Shown: positions 33,814 to 42,855 of the stretch, in pieces
How the letters are laid out: each line of letters opens with the position of its first letter
How positions within the stretch are numbered: the stretch's first letter is position 1
NCBI RefSeq assembly: GCF_010727605.1
Contig: NZ_AP022568.1
Location: 496,001-560,000 of the forward strand
Reading direction: 5' to 3'
DNA: 64,000 nucleotides
Origin: Mycobacterium simiae
Lineage (GTDB): Bacteria; Actinomycetota; Actinomycetes; Mycobacteriales; Mycobacteriaceae
The notes under the pieces: model-generated
Databases searched by the model: none
The model's input: only the letters and a program-made list of their open reading frames with translations
Told to the model about the DNA's origin: nothing
Program-made: the position numbers and the translations under genes

Positions 33814-33861
33814 CTCGTCAGTGTACGCAGCGCCCGCCGGAACATCGGGTAAGCGCGGGGC

Positions 33862-35325
33862 CTACCGGCCGCCGAAGAGTTCGGCCAGGGTGTCGTGCAG
33901 CTCGGGATCGGCCAGGACGACGACCTCGTCCCCGGCCTGCAGTTCGGTGTCGCCGCGCACCGGCACCAGCCCGGTGGTGCGGACCACAATGCTCACCCAG
34001 ATGTCGCCGACGCGGTCGCCCAGACCCTGCACCGTGCACCGCTCGGCGGCCGACCCCCGGGCCACGCTGAACCGATGGACCCCTTCCGGTTCGTCGGCGA
34101 GGCGCACACCGATCTGCCAGGGCCGGGTCTGCACGGTGCGCATGGGCAGCCGCAACAGTCGCGCCAGCCCCGGCACCGAACTGCCCTGCACCAGCACCGA
34201 AAAGATGACGACCACCACCACGATCCCGTACAGCCGGTCCGCGTCGGCGATGTGGGCGGCCCGCAGAAACTCACCGAGCAGAATCGGCACCGCCCCTTTG
34301 AGCCCGGCGAGCAGAACGAAGATGCGTTCGTTGCGCTGCAGCCGCACCGGAAGCAGGCAGGCGCCCACCGCCAACGGCCGGATCACCACCGTCAGGGCCA
34401 CGCCGAGGATGACCCCGGGCACCCAGACGTCCGGCCGGCCCAGCACCGTGAGGTCGACGGTCAACCCCAGCACGGCGAACGCGACAATCTCGGCCAGCCC
34501 GGCCAACGCGGCGTGGAACCGCTTGATTTCCGGCTTGTAGGGCGCGCGGGCGTCGCCGATGACGATGCCGGCGACGAACACCGCCAGGTATCCCGACCCG
34601 TGCGCCAGCGTGGCAATGCCGTAGAGCATCAGACACGACGCCAACGTGCGCAGCGCGTAGAGGCCTTCGCTCGGCAGTGCCACCCGACGCATGAACACAA
34701 GCAGCGCGCGCCCGCCGAGTACCCCGACGGCCAGGCCCACCACCATCTGCGCGAGGAATTGCGTTCCCACACTGGCGAATCCGGCCACGCTCAGCCCGCC
34801 GGCGGCGATCAGGCTGGACATCAACGCGATGCCGACCGGATCGTTGGCGCCGGACTCGCCCTCCAGGATGGTGCTGCTGCGGCCCCTGATCTCCCGTTTG
34901 CCCAACACCGAGAACACCACGGCCGGGTCGGTGGGCGCCACTGCTGTGGCCACCAGCACCGCGGGAAACCAGCCGATGCCGCAGACGTAATGGACGATCA
35001 ACGCCGCCCCCGCGGCGGTCAGCGCGGTGCCCACGACGCCGACCGAGAGGATCGGGACGGCGGCCGCACGAAACCGCGACGGCCCGATGTGCATTCCCCC
35101 GTCGAACAACACCAACACCAGCGCGATGGTCATGACCCGCTCCACCGCCAGCTCGGACGGGGCTTGCACGGCGGGCAGCGCGTGCACCGCGACGGCGGCC
35201 CCGATGAGAACCAGCAGCGGCACTGGGATTTTCACCCGCTCGGTCAGGCGGTTCGCCAGCACAGCGGCCAAACCGACGGCACTGCAGAACAATACGAGCG
35301 CCGCGTAGCGCAGCGTCTCATTCAT
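33862..35325 (-). CDS. CPA1-type cation/proton antiporter with RCK-C domain
   Basis: Predicted 487 residues. About twelve membrane helices are followed by a cytoplasmic RCK-C (TrkA-C) domain at ~405-487 (TGLVPVRGDTELQAGDEVVV). The helix motifs FDGGMHIG, TAVAPTDPAVVFSV and LEGESGANDPVGIAL match K+(Na+)/H+ antiporters of the CvrA/NhaP2 group, in which the ND pair carries ions. The RCK-C domain suggests nucleotide or ion control. Its ATG overlaps nothing upstream, but it shares ATGA with the methyltransferase stop. M. tuberculosis, as I recall, has ars and ABC transporter genes at this point instead. Confidence 0.88.
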   Translation of the reverse strand: MNETLRYAALVLFCSAVGLAAVLANRLTERVKIPVPLLVLIGAAVAVHALPAVQAPSELAVERVMTIALVLVLFDGGMHIGPSRFRAAAVPILSVGVVGTALTAAGAALIVHYVCGIGWFPAVLVATAVAPTDPAVVFSVLGKREIRGRSSTILEGESGANDPVGIALMSSLIAAGGLSVAGFASVGTQFLAQMVVGLAVGVLGGRALLVFMRRVALPSEGLYALRTLASCLMLYGIATLAHGSGYLAVFVAGIVIGDARAPYKPEIKRFHAALAGLAEIVAFAVLGLTVDLTVLGRPDVWVPGVILGVALTVVIRPLAVGACLLPVRLQRNERIFVLLAGLKGAVPILLGEFLRAAHIADADRLYGIVVVVVIFSVLVQGSSVPGLARLLRLPMRTVQTRPWQIGVRLADEPEGVHRFSVARGSAAERCTVQGLGDRVGDIWVSIVVRTTGLVPVRGDTELQAGDEVVVLADPELHDTLAELFGGR

Positions 35326-36548
35326 GGTGCGGACACCCGTGCTCGGGTGAGCAGCGCCACGCACTCGATGTGGTGGGTCAGCGGGAACGCATCGAACACC
35401 TTGATCCGTTCGACCGTGTAACCGTGACCCAGGTAGATGCCGATGTCGCGGGCGAAAGACGCTGCCTCGCAACCGATGTGGACCACCCGTGGAATACCGG
35501 ACGCGGCGAGTAGGCCGATCACGTCGCGGCCGGCACCCGACCGGGGCGGGTCGAGGACTGCGACGTCGGCACCGGCCGGTTGCGTCGAGATCGCACGGCG
35601 CACCGAGTCGGTGACGACGTCCACCTGCGGCAGATCGGCCAGCGCTGCCCGCGCCGCCCGGGTCGACGCTCGCGAGGTGTCGACGGTGAGCACCCGTCCG
35701 GACTCCCCGACTGCGTCGGCCAACGTGGCGGCGAAGACCCCGACGCCGCCGTAGAGATCCCACACCCGCATGCCGGTGCCGGGCTGCGCCCACTGGGCGA
35801 CCAGCCCGCTATAGACCCGCGGTGCGTGGCGGTGCGCCTGCCAGAAGGCGGTCACCGGGACCTGCCAGCTCCGCTGGCTCACCCGCTGGGTTGCCTCGTA
35901 GTCGCCTTGCACCACATTGGTCACCGTCCGCCCGCCCTGGCGCAGCGTGCGCACCACATGGCGCCGGTCGTCGTCGTCGACGGCGACATGCAGCTGGGCG
36001 GTAGGCGTCAGATCCGCCGCCGTGCACGCCTGCACCAGCCCGTCCAGCATCCCCGGCACCAGTTGCGCGCAGCGCAGATCGGCGACCAATTCCTCGCTGT
36101 GGTAACGGTGGAAGCCGGGCCGCGCGTCCGCTCCGACTTCCAGACGCACCCGGGTGCGCCAGCCGGTCGCGCCACCGTCCGAGAGCGGTTCGGCTTCACC
36201 GCTCCAGCGATGGGCGGCCAACCGCTCCAGCTGGTTGGCCACGATCTGCGCTTTGAGCGCGCGGACCGCCTCGGGCCTGGCGAACGCCAGATCGCAACAG
36301 CCGGCGCCGTGCACCCCGGCGATCGGACACAGCGAGTCGATCCGATCCGCCGACGGTTCGATCACCTCGAGAACCTCTGCGTGCCAATAGGATCCGCGGT
36401 CCGCGGTGACTCGCACCCGCACCCGCTCGTTGGGCAGGGCGTAACGCACGAACACCACCCGACCTTCGTGGTGCGCCACACAGCTGCCGCCGTTGGCGGG
36501 CGCGCCGGTGACCAGCGAAAGCTCCGCTACTGACCCTTCGGACCGCAC
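35322..36548 (-). CDS. TrmA/RumA-family RNA m5U methyltransferase (Rv2689c-like)
   Basis: Predicted 408 residues. An N-terminal TRAM domain for RNA binding (residues ~1-60, SCVAHHEGRVVFVRYALPNERV) is followed by a Cys cluster SLCPIAGVHGAGCCDLAF that may hold an Fe-S cluster as in RumA. The SAM domain has VWDLYGGVGVFAATLADAVG and the DPPRSGAGRDV motif, and VHIGCEAASFARDI carries the catalytic Cys. It should methylate uridine C5 in tRNA or 23S rRNA. The GTG start has no clear ribosome-binding site. The antiporter gene overlaps its stop. Confidence 0.9.
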   Translation of the reverse strand: MRSEGSVAELSLVTGAPANGGSCVAHHEGRVVFVRYALPNERVRVRVTADRGSYWHAEVLEVIEPSADRIDSLCPIAGVHGAGCCDLAFARPEAVRALKAQIVANQLERLAAHRWSGEAEPLSDGGATGWRTRVRLEVGADARPGFHRYHSEELVADLRCAQLVPGMLDGLVQACTAADLTPTAQLHVAVDDDDRRHVVRTLRQGGRTVTNVVQGDYEATQRVSQRSWQVPVTAFWQAHRHAPRVYSGLVAQWAQPGTGMRVWDLYGGVGVFAATLADAVGESGRVLTVDTSRASTRAARAALADLPQVDVVTDSVRRAISTQPAGADVAVLDPPRSGAGRDVIGLLAASGIPRVVHIGCEAASFARDIGIYLGHGYTVERIKVFDAFPLTHHIECVALLTRARVSAP

Positions 36549-36571
36549 TACGTATCCCTCGCCGAGCCGAG

Positions 36572-38566
36572 TCAGTCGAAGATCCCGCGGCGGGCGTCGC
36601 CGGGCGCGGCATGCGGTTGCAGCGTCTTGAGTCGCTCCGACGAATTAAGTTGCCACGGAACGGAAGTGACCATCACGTTGGGCATGAACAGTAACCGGCC
36701 TTTGAGCCGCAACGCGCTCTGGTTGTGCAGCAGCTGCTCCCACCAGTGCCCGACGACATACTCCGGGATGAACACCGTCACCACCGTGCGTGGGGATTCC
36801 TTGGCGACCCGTTTCACGTAATCAAGGATGGGCCTAGTGATTTCACGGTAGGGCGAGGCAATCACCTTGAGCGGCACACTGACTTCGCTTTCCTCCCAAT
36901 CGTGCACCAGCTTACGGGTTTCCGCGTCGTCGACGCTGACGGTCAATGCCTCGAGCACGTCAGGCCGGGTCGCGCGCGCGTACGCCAGTGCCCGCAGCGT
37001 CGGCAAGTGCAACTTCGACACCAGCACCAGCGCGTGGTTGCGGCTGGGCAACACCACGTCGCGCTGGGTGGCGGCTTGCTCTTCCAGCTCCCGGTTGACG
37101 GTGTCGTAGTGCTTGCGGATCAGCTTCATGACGACGAACAGTGCGCCCATCGCGACGATCGCGATCCACGCCCCGGCAAGGAACTTCGTGACCAGGACCA
37201 CCAACAGCACCGCACCGGTGGACAGCAAGCCAACCGTGTTGACCACGCGCGAGCGCATCATCTTGCGCCGCACCGCGGGGTCGGTCTCGGTGCGCAACAT
37301 CCGGCTCCAATGCCGGACCATGCCGATTTGGCTCAGCGTGAAGGAGATGAACACCCCGACGATGTAGAGCTGGATCAGCGCGGTGACCTCACCGCGGAAG
37401 GCGATGACGAACGACAGCGCCGCCGCCGACAGGAACAAGATGCCGTTGGAGAACGCCAGCCGGTCACCGCGGGTGTGCAGTTGGCGAGGCAGGTAGCTGT
37501 GCTGCGCCAGCACCGACCCGAGTACCGGGAATCCGTTGAACGCGGTGTTGGCCGCCAGCACCAGGATCAGCGCCGTCACCGTGGCGATCAGCAGGAATCC
37601 GATGCGAAAGTCGCCGAACACCGTCTCCGCCAGCTGCGTCACCAGAGTCTTCTGCAAGTAGCCGGCCGGGATGCCGCTCAGCTGGGTGGCGGGATCGTCG
37701 ACCACCTGCACATGTATCTGCTGAGCCAGCACGATGATGCCCATCAGCAGCGTCACCGCGATCCCGCCGAGCATCAGCAATGTCGTTGCGGCGTTGCGCG
37801 ACTTGGGTTTTTCAAAAGCCGGCACCCCGTTGCTGATGGCCTCCACACCGGTCAGCGCCGCGCAGCCCGACGAGAACGAACGGGCCAGCAAGAACGCAAA
37901 CGCAAACCCGACAATCTGGCCGTGCTCGGCATGCATCTGAAAACCCGCGGAGGCGGCGCGCAACGGGTTGCCCAGCACGAAAATCCGGAACAAACCCCAG
38001 CCGATCATCACCACGACGCCGACGATGAAGGCGTAGGTGGGGATTGCGAAAGCCACCCCGGACTCGCGGATGCCGCGCAGGTTCAGCGCCATCACCAACA
38101 GGATGGCGCCCACGCAGAACCACACTTTGTTGTTCGCCACAGTCGGAACTGCCGAACCGATGTTCGCCATCGCCGATGAGGTCGAAACAGCAACGGTGAG
38201 AACGTAATCCACCATTAGCGCACTGGCCACGACCAGGCCGGCGGTCTCGCCGAGGTTGGTGGTGACCACCTCGTAGTCACCACCCCCGGACGGGTAGGCG
38301 TGCACATTCTGCCGGTAGCTGGCCACCACGACCAGCATGACCGCGGCCACCGCGAGCCCGATCCACGGCGTCAGCGCGTAGGCGGCCGCCCCCGCGACCG
38401 AGAGCATCAGAAAGATTTCCTCAGGCGCATAGGCCACCGAGGACAGCGCGTCCGAGGCGAACACCGGCAAGGCGATGCGCTTGGGCAGCAGGGTGTGGCT
38501 CAGCCGGTCGCTACGCTGCGGCCGACCGATCAGCAACCGGCGCGCTGCGGTTGAAAGTTTGGACAC
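36572..38566 (-). CDS. APC-superfamily permease (Rv2690c-like)
   Basis: Predicted 664 residues. Twelve hydrophobic helices are seen between ~40 and 490, beginning with the APC motif SSVAYAPEEIFLML and YPSGGGDYEVVTTNLG. A cytoplasmic C-terminal domain of ~150 residues follows (RNHALVLVSKLHLPTLRALA...). This layout is shared with KUP-like and amino-acid permeases; the substrate is unknown. The start at GTG 38566 avoids an implausible N-terminal extension of an open frame reaching 38671. It is divergent from ceoB with a 133-bp gap. Confidence 0.85.
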   Translation of the reverse strand: MSKLSTAARRLLIGRPQRSDRLSHTLLPKRIALPVFASDALSSVAYAPEEIFLMLSVAGAAAYALTPWIGLAVAAVMLVVVASYRQNVHAYPSGGGDYEVVTTNLGETAGLVVASALMVDYVLTVAVSTSSAMANIGSAVPTVANNKVWFCVGAILLVMALNLRGIRESGVAFAIPTYAFIVGVVVMIGWGLFRIFVLGNPLRAASAGFQMHAEHGQIVGFAFAFLLARSFSSGCAALTGVEAISNGVPAFEKPKSRNAATTLLMLGGIAVTLLMGIIVLAQQIHVQVVDDPATQLSGIPAGYLQKTLVTQLAETVFGDFRIGFLLIATVTALILVLAANTAFNGFPVLGSVLAQHSYLPRQLHTRGDRLAFSNGILFLSAAALSFVIAFRGEVTALIQLYIVGVFISFTLSQIGMVRHWSRMLRTETDPAVRRKMMRSRVVNTVGLLSTGAVLLVVLVTKFLAGAWIAIVAMGALFVVMKLIRKHYDTVNRELEEQAATQRDVVLPSRNHALVLVSKLHLPTLRALAYARATRPDVLEALTVSVDDAETRKLVHDWEESEVSVPLKVIASPYREITRPILDYVKRVAKESPRTVVTVFIPEYVVGHWWEQLLHNQSALRLKGRLLFMPNVMVTSVPWQLNSSERLKTLQPHAAPGDARRGIFD

Positions 38567-38699
38567 GAGAGCCAAGAGTAAGCGTAACGGGCCGTGCCGG
38601 TAGCGTTCCGTGAGCGAGAATGTTCCCAACGGAAATCGGCTGGCCAATTGAGTTTGCCGATGGAATGACACAGACAGGACCCAGCCGAGAGGACCTTAC

Positions 38700-39383
38700 G
38701 TGCGGGTGGTTGTGATGGGTTGCGGCCGAGTGGGCTCGTCCTTGGCCGACGGCTTGTCCCGCATCGGTCACGATGTGGCCGTGATCGACCGCGACAGTGC
38801 CGCGTTCAACCGGTTGAGCCCCGAGTTCGCCGGCGAGCGAGTGCTGGGTCAGGGATTCGACCGTGATGTGCTGCTGAAGGCGCGCATCGAGGAGGCCGAC
38901 GCGTTCGCGGCGGTGTCGTCCGGCGACAACTCCAACATCATCTCGGCGCGGCTGGCTCGCGAAACGTTCGGCGTCAAGCGCGTCGTGGCCCGCATCTACG
39001 ACGCCAAACGCGCCGAGGTGTACGAGCGGCTGGGCATTCCGACGATCGCCACCGTGCCGTGGACCACCGATCGCCTGCTCAATGCGCTGACCCGGGAGAG
39101 CGAGACCGCCAAGTGGCGCGACCCCACCGGCACCGTCGCGGTGTCCGAGGTCGTCCTGCACGAGGACTGGGTCGGGCGCCGCGCGACTGATCTCGAGCAG
39201 GCCACCGGCGCCCGAGTGGCGTTCTTGATCCGGTTCGGCACCGGCGTCCTGCCGGAGCCCAAGACGGTCATTCAGGCCGGTGATCAGGTCTACATCGCCG
39301 CGATCTCCGGCCGTGCGGCCGAGGCGGTGGCCATCGCGGCGCTGCCACCCGCAGAGGACATCGATTCGGGGGCGGGGCATTGA
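38700..39383 (+). CDS. ceoB: CeoB, TrkA-family potassium-uptake regulatory protein
   Basis: Predicted 227 residues. A Rossmann NAD-binding RCK domain starts at once (VVVMGCGRVGSSLADGLSRI, ending VAVIDRD) and an RCK-C domain covers ~150-215 (TGTVAVSEVVLHEDWVG...GDQVYIAAI). TrkA-type proteins bind NAD(H) or ATP and gate potassium channels or transporters at the inner membrane face. GTG lies after GAGAGGA. CeoC follows 37 bp downstream, so the two are probably one complex. No TrkH/TrkG channel is present here. Confidence 0.92.
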   Translation: MRVVVMGCGRVGSSLADGLSRIGHDVAVIDRDSAAFNRLSPEFAGERVLGQGFDRDVLLKARIEEADAFAAVSSGDNSNIISARLARETFGVKRVVARIYDAKRAEVYERLGIPTIATVPWTTDRLLNALTRESETAKWRDPTGTVAVSEVVLHEDWVGRRATDLEQATGARVAFLIRFGTGVLPEPKTVIQAGDQVYIAAISGRAAEAVAIAALPPAEDIDSGAGH

Positions 39384-39420
39384 GCCCCGGCGGGCCGACC
39401 GCGACTAAGGAGCGGCGCAG

Positions 39421-40095
39421 ATGAAGGTAGTTGTCGCCGGGGCGGGTGCGGTCGGCCGCTCGGTCACCCGGGAGCTGCTCGAGAACAACCATGACGTGAC
39501 GCTGATTGAACGCAATCCCGATCACGTCGATGTGGACGCGATTCCGGCCGCACACTGGCGTCTCGGCGATGCCTGTGAATTGAGCCTGCTGGAGTCGGTG
39601 CACCTCGAGGGTTTCGACGTGGTGGTCGCCGCGACCGGTGACGACAAGGCCAACGTGGTGCTGTCGTTGCTGGCCAAGACGGAGTTTGCGGTGCCGCGGG
39701 TGGTGGCCCGGGTCAACGACCCCCGCAACGAATGGCTGTTCACCGACGCGTGGGGTGTCGATGTGGCGGTGTCGACACCGCGGATGCTGGCGTCGCTGAT
39801 CGAAGAGGCCGTCGCCGTAGGCGATTTGGTGCGTCTGATGGAATTCCGGCGGGGTCAGGCCAACCTGGTCGAGATCACCCTGCCCGACGACACGCCGTGG
39901 GGTGGCAAGCCGGTGCGCCGGCTCGATCTGCCGCGCGACGCCGCGCTGGTCACCATCCTGCGAGGATCGCGGGTCATCGTGCCGGAGGACGACGAGCCGT
40001 TGGAAGGCGGCGACGAATTGCTCTTCGTCGCGGTCACCGAGGTCGAAGAGGACCTGCGCAAGCTGCTGCTGCCGTCCGCGCCGCCCGCGACTTAA
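39421..40095 (+). CDS. ceoC: CeoC, TrkA-family potassium-uptake regulatory protein
   Basis: Predicted 224 residues. A Rossmann motif VVVAGAGAVGRSVTRELLE (~3-21) with VTLIERN, then ATGDDKANVVLSLLAK and an RCK-C domain (ANLVEITLPDDTPWGGKPV...GGDELLFVAV). It is homologous to CeoB and should form the partner subunit. GGAG is just upstream of the ATG. Its TAA overlaps the TAA of the convergent DUF3159 gene within TTAA (40092-40095). Confidence 0.92.
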   Translation: MKVVVAGAGAVGRSVTRELLENNHDVTLIERNPDHVDVDAIPAAHWRLGDACELSLLESVHLEGFDVVVAATGDDKANVVLSLLAKTEFAVPRVVARVNDPRNEWLFTDAWGVDVAVSTPRMLASLIEEAVAVGDLVRLMEFRRGQANLVEITLPDDTPWGGKPVRRLDLPRDAALVTILRGSRVIVPEDDEPLEGGDELLFVAVTEVEEDLRKLLLPSAPPAT

Positions 40096-40766
40096 TCGCC
40101 GAAGGTGTCGGCCTCAACCGCCGGATCCAAGACGGTGTCGGCGGCGGCCAGGGCCCGCTGAGCGGCTTTGATCGCCGCGTAGGTCACCAGCCCCGCCAGG
40201 GCGGTCAACGGCCAACCCATCCCGATACGCGCGGCCGCCAGCCAGCCGGTCTGATCGGCGTCGTACAGCAGCCGCTGCACCACGAACCGCGCGCCGAAGA
40301 CCAGCACCCAGCACAGCGAGGCGACGTCGAACGCGTACACGGCTCGCGGCACTTTGCGCCAGCGTCGGTCACGGCCGCCCGCCCAGCTCCAGGCGTAGCC
40401 GACCAGCGGCCGGCGGATCGCCACGGATACCGCGAACACCAGCGCCCACAGCAGCGAGATCCAGATGCCGAGCAGGAAGTAGCCCTTGGATGCGCCGACG
40501 ACGTAGGCGATCAGCGCGCAGACCGCGACGCCGACGAATCCGGAGAACGCCGGTTGCGTCGAATCACGTCGAATCAGCCGCCACACCAACACAAGTCCGG
40601 CCACGCCCAATGCCGACCCGATCGCGGGCACCAGACCCGCGGCGCTGGACACGGCGACGAAGACGACGACGGGCAGCGACGAGTAGACGACACCACTCAC
40701 TCCGCCCAGCTGATTGAGCAGGCGATCCGGACTGAAGCGATTAGACGGGTTATCGGGAAGACTCAA
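40092..40766 (-). CDS. DUF3159 membrane protein (Rv2693c-like)
   Basis: Predicted 224 residues with about five or six hydrophobic helices (VVYSSLPVVVFVAVSSAAGL, LVLVWRLIR, LGIWISLLWALVFAVSVAI). Conserved WSWAGGRDRRWRKVPRAVYA fits the actinobacterial DUF3159 family, unknown in function. The start is a TTG at 40766 that overlaps the previous gene's stop (TTGA), so it is likely translated by coupling. Its stop overlaps ceoC. Confidence 0.82.
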   Translation of the reverse strand: MSLPDNPSNRFSPDRLLNQLGGVSGVVYSSLPVVVFVAVSSAAGLVPAIGSALGVAGLVLVWRLIRRDSTQPAFSGFVGVAVCALIAYVVGASKGYFLLGIWISLLWALVFAVSVAIRRPLVGYAWSWAGGRDRRWRKVPRAVYAFDVASLCWVLVFGARFVVQRLLYDADQTGWLAAARIGMGWPLTALAGLVTYAAIKAAQRALAAADTVLDPAVEADTFGD

Positions 40767-41131
40767 CGCTGAATTTCGTAGTGCGGGTTGTAGATGGCCT
40801 TGGTTCCGTTCTCCAGCTTGCCCATCCGCCCGCGGACCCGCAAAGTGCGGCCCGAATCAATGCCGGGGATGCGGCGCTGGCCCAGCCAGACCAGGGTCAC
40901 GGTGTCGCTGCCGTCGAACAGCTCGGCCTTGACTCCGCCCGCGCAGTTCTTGCCGTTACATTCCACGCTGCGCAAAGTGCCGACCATCGTGACCTCCTGG
41001 CCGCGTTCGCAATCGATCACCCGCTGCGCGCCGGTACTGGCGACTTCGTCGGACAGCTCTTCGGAATCGCGTTGCTCCGGGTCCTCTGTCAACCGACGAG
41101 TGAGGCGGCGCAAATACCCTTGAGCCCCCAT
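40763..41131 (-). CDS. OB-fold nucleic-acid-binding protein (Rv2694c-like)
   Basis: Predicted 122 residues, equal to my memory of Rv2694c. The first 35 residues are charged (YLRRLTRRLTEDPEQRDSEE); the rest is an OB-fold barrel: QEVTMVGTLRSVECNGKN, ELFDGSDTVTLVWLGQRRI and LRVRGRMGKLENGTKAIYNP. This resembles the tRNA-anticodon/RecG-type OB domain (DNA or RNA binding). It is in a two-gene unit with the DUF3159 gene, joined by TTGA overlap. Confidence 0.85.
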   Translation of the reverse strand: MGAQGYLRRLTRRLTEDPEQRDSEELSDEVASTGAQRVIDCERGQEVTMVGTLRSVECNGKNCAGGVKAELFDGSDTVTLVWLGQRRIPGIDSGRTLRVRGRMGKLENGTKAIYNPHYEIQR

Positions 41132-41268
41132 GGCTACTCCTGACAATTCCGATAAAGCTGCGGTGCTTTCATCTATGCCAACGGACACCGTAGACCTGTT
41201 GGTTCCCCGCCGCCAACCGAACCAAACTCGGATTCGCGGGCGCCCGGCGGCCCGGGCAGGATCGAAGC

Positions 41269-41967
41269 GTGACTGTCGATCTGCGCGGTGTGACGACCGT
41301 GCTGTTACCCGGAACCGGGTCCGACGACGTCTACGTCGAGCGGGCATTCAGCGCCCCGCTGCGCGCCGCTGGAGCGCGTCCGGTAACCCCTGCCCCGCGG
41401 CCGCAACGACTGGTCGACGGTTACCTGTCGGCCCTGGACGCCGCGGCCCGCGAAGGCCCCATCGCGGTCGGCGGCATCTCCCTCGGCGCGGCCGTCGCCG
41501 CAGCGTGGGCGCTGGCACACCCCGACCGCACGGTCGCCGTACTGGCCGCGCTGCCCGCCTGGACCGGGCCTTCCGGCACGGCGCCGGCCGCGCTCGCGGC
41601 GCGGTATTCGGCGTCGGCGCTGCGCGTCGACGGGCTGGCCGCGACGACCGCGCAGATGCGCGCGTCCAGCCCGTCCTGGCTGGCCGAGGAACTTACCCGG
41701 TCCTGGCGGGCGCAGTGGCCGTCCTTGCCCGACGCGATGGACGAAGCGGCCGCCTACATCGCGCCCAGTTGTGACGAACTACACAGTCTCGCGGCCCCTT
41801 TGGGGGTGGTCGCCGCCGTCGACGACCCGATTCACCCGCTGCAGGTCGGGCTGGATTGGGTAGCCGCCGCGCCGCACGCGGCCCTGCGCACGGTGACGCT
41901 GGATCAGATCGGCGCGGACAGCGCCACGCTCGGGGCGACCTGCCTGGCCGCCCTGGCCGACGCGTAG
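41269..41967 (+). CDS. Alpha/beta hydrolase (Rv2695-like)
   Basis: Predicted 232 residues. The oxyanion strand reads TTVLLPGTGSDDVYVERAF and the nucleophile elbow is VGGISLGAAVAAAWA, with Ser in GISLGA at about residue 69. A late Asp (VVAAVDDPIHPL) fits the triad; the His is in the same stretch. The substrate is unknown and there is no signal peptide, so it is a cytosolic esterase-type enzyme. GTG start is divergent from the OB-fold gene. Confidence 0.82.
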   Translation: MTVDLRGVTTVLLPGTGSDDVYVERAFSAPLRAAGARPVTPAPRPQRLVDGYLSALDAAAREGPIAVGGISLGAAVAAAWALAHPDRTVAVLAALPAWTGPSGTAPAALAARYSASALRVDGLAATTAQMRASSPSWLAEELTRSWRAQWPSLPDAMDEAAAYIAPSCDELHSLAAPLGVVAAVDDPIHPLQVGLDWVAAAPHAALRTVTLDQIGADSATLGATCLAALADA

Positions 41968-42064
41968 TGCTCCGCCGGCCTTCGGTGTGCACCCACCGCG
42001 CCATTCCCCGGCGTGTCGTCAACGTGAACGCACGGTCAAAGCCGCGGACGCACACTGCTGCGGG

Positions 42065-42808
42065 CTAGCCGCCGGTGGTGGTGCGCAGCTGCTGCATCGC
42101 CGAGCCCTCCGCGCTACGGCGAGCGGCCGGCTCACTGGGCGGCTGCTCGGTGCCGGCCTGCTGGGCGACCTGCTGCATGGCGGCCTGGCGTAGCTGCTCA
42201 GCCATCGGCTCGGGCAGCTGTACCGGCAACGGTGTGCGGACCGGCAGCGGGGTCTCGCCGCGGCGAACCACGGTGTCGGCCAACGCCGCTCGCGCCTCCG
42301 CCTCGAGCGCCTCCATGGTCTCGTGCGCGCCGTTGATGACGCAGCGGATCATCCAGCGATAGCCGTCGACCCCGATGAAGCGCACCACCCCGGACGCCGT
42401 GCCGACCACCTCGCGGCCCCACGGGCCGTCCTTGATGCTGACCTGAGCGGAGTCTTTGCGCAGCGATTCGGCGAGCTCGGCGGCCACCTCCCGCCACAGG
42501 CCGCCGGTCTTGGGCGCGGCATACGCCGCGATGGTGAACCGCCCGTTCGGCGTCACCACCCACACCGCGCTCGGCACCCCGGCCTCAGTCAGCTCGACCT
42601 GCAGCTGCCCCGCTTCCGGCATCGGGATGAGCACCGAACCGAGATCCAGGCGCGCCAGCTCCGCGACCGCTGGATCGTCGAAGTCGTCGATGTCGAACGG
42701 GCCTTCCAGCTCTTCCTCGAACTCGTCGTCGACCGGGTCGGCGGCCGCTTCGGTGACCGGCTCGCTGCCGGACGCGTCGTCGCCCGAACGTTTACCCAAT
42801 GCAGCCAT
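42065..42808 (-). CDS. DUF3710 protein (Rv2696c-like)
   Basis: Predicted 247 residues. An acidic N-terminal tail (FEEELEGPFDIDDFDDP) is followed by the DUF3710 domain (LDLGSVLIPMP, VWVVTPNGRFTIAAYAAPKTGGLWRE, GVDGYRWMIRCVINGAHE). The tail is Gln/Pro-rich. No catalytic motif or membrane helix is seen. A MIRU remnant separates it from dut on its upstream side and supplies its ribosome-binding site (GAGAAGGGG). Confidence 0.83.
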   Translation of the reverse strand: MAALGKRSGDDASGSEPVTEAAADPVDDEFEEELEGPFDIDDFDDPAVAELARLDLGSVLIPMPEAGQLQVELTEAGVPSAVWVVTPNGRFTIAAYAAPKTGGLWREVAAELAESLRKDSAQVSIKDGPWGREVVGTASGVVRFIGVDGYRWMIRCVINGAHETMEALEAEARAALADTVVRRGETPLPVRTPLPVQLPEPMAEQLRQAAMQQVAQQAGTEQPPSEPAARRSAEGSAMQQLRTTTGG

Positions 42809-42809
42809 C

Positions 42810-42855
42810 GGCGCCGCCCCTTCTCATCGCTTCACAGTGCATCGTCGCCGGCGCC
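42810..42855 (-). repeat. Single degenerate MIRU-type unit
   Basis: This 46-bp stretch matches the units at 25699-25800 with several substitutions: GGCGCC at the left, CATCGCTTC in the middle, then TGCATCGTCGCCGGCGCC. It occupies exactly the gap between the dut stop codon and the start of the DUF3710 gene. Confidence 0.8.

Noticed and set aside
32161..33852. 563-residue plus-strand frame opposite dxs
   Set aside because: His/Arg/Gly-rich shadow of dxs with no motif.
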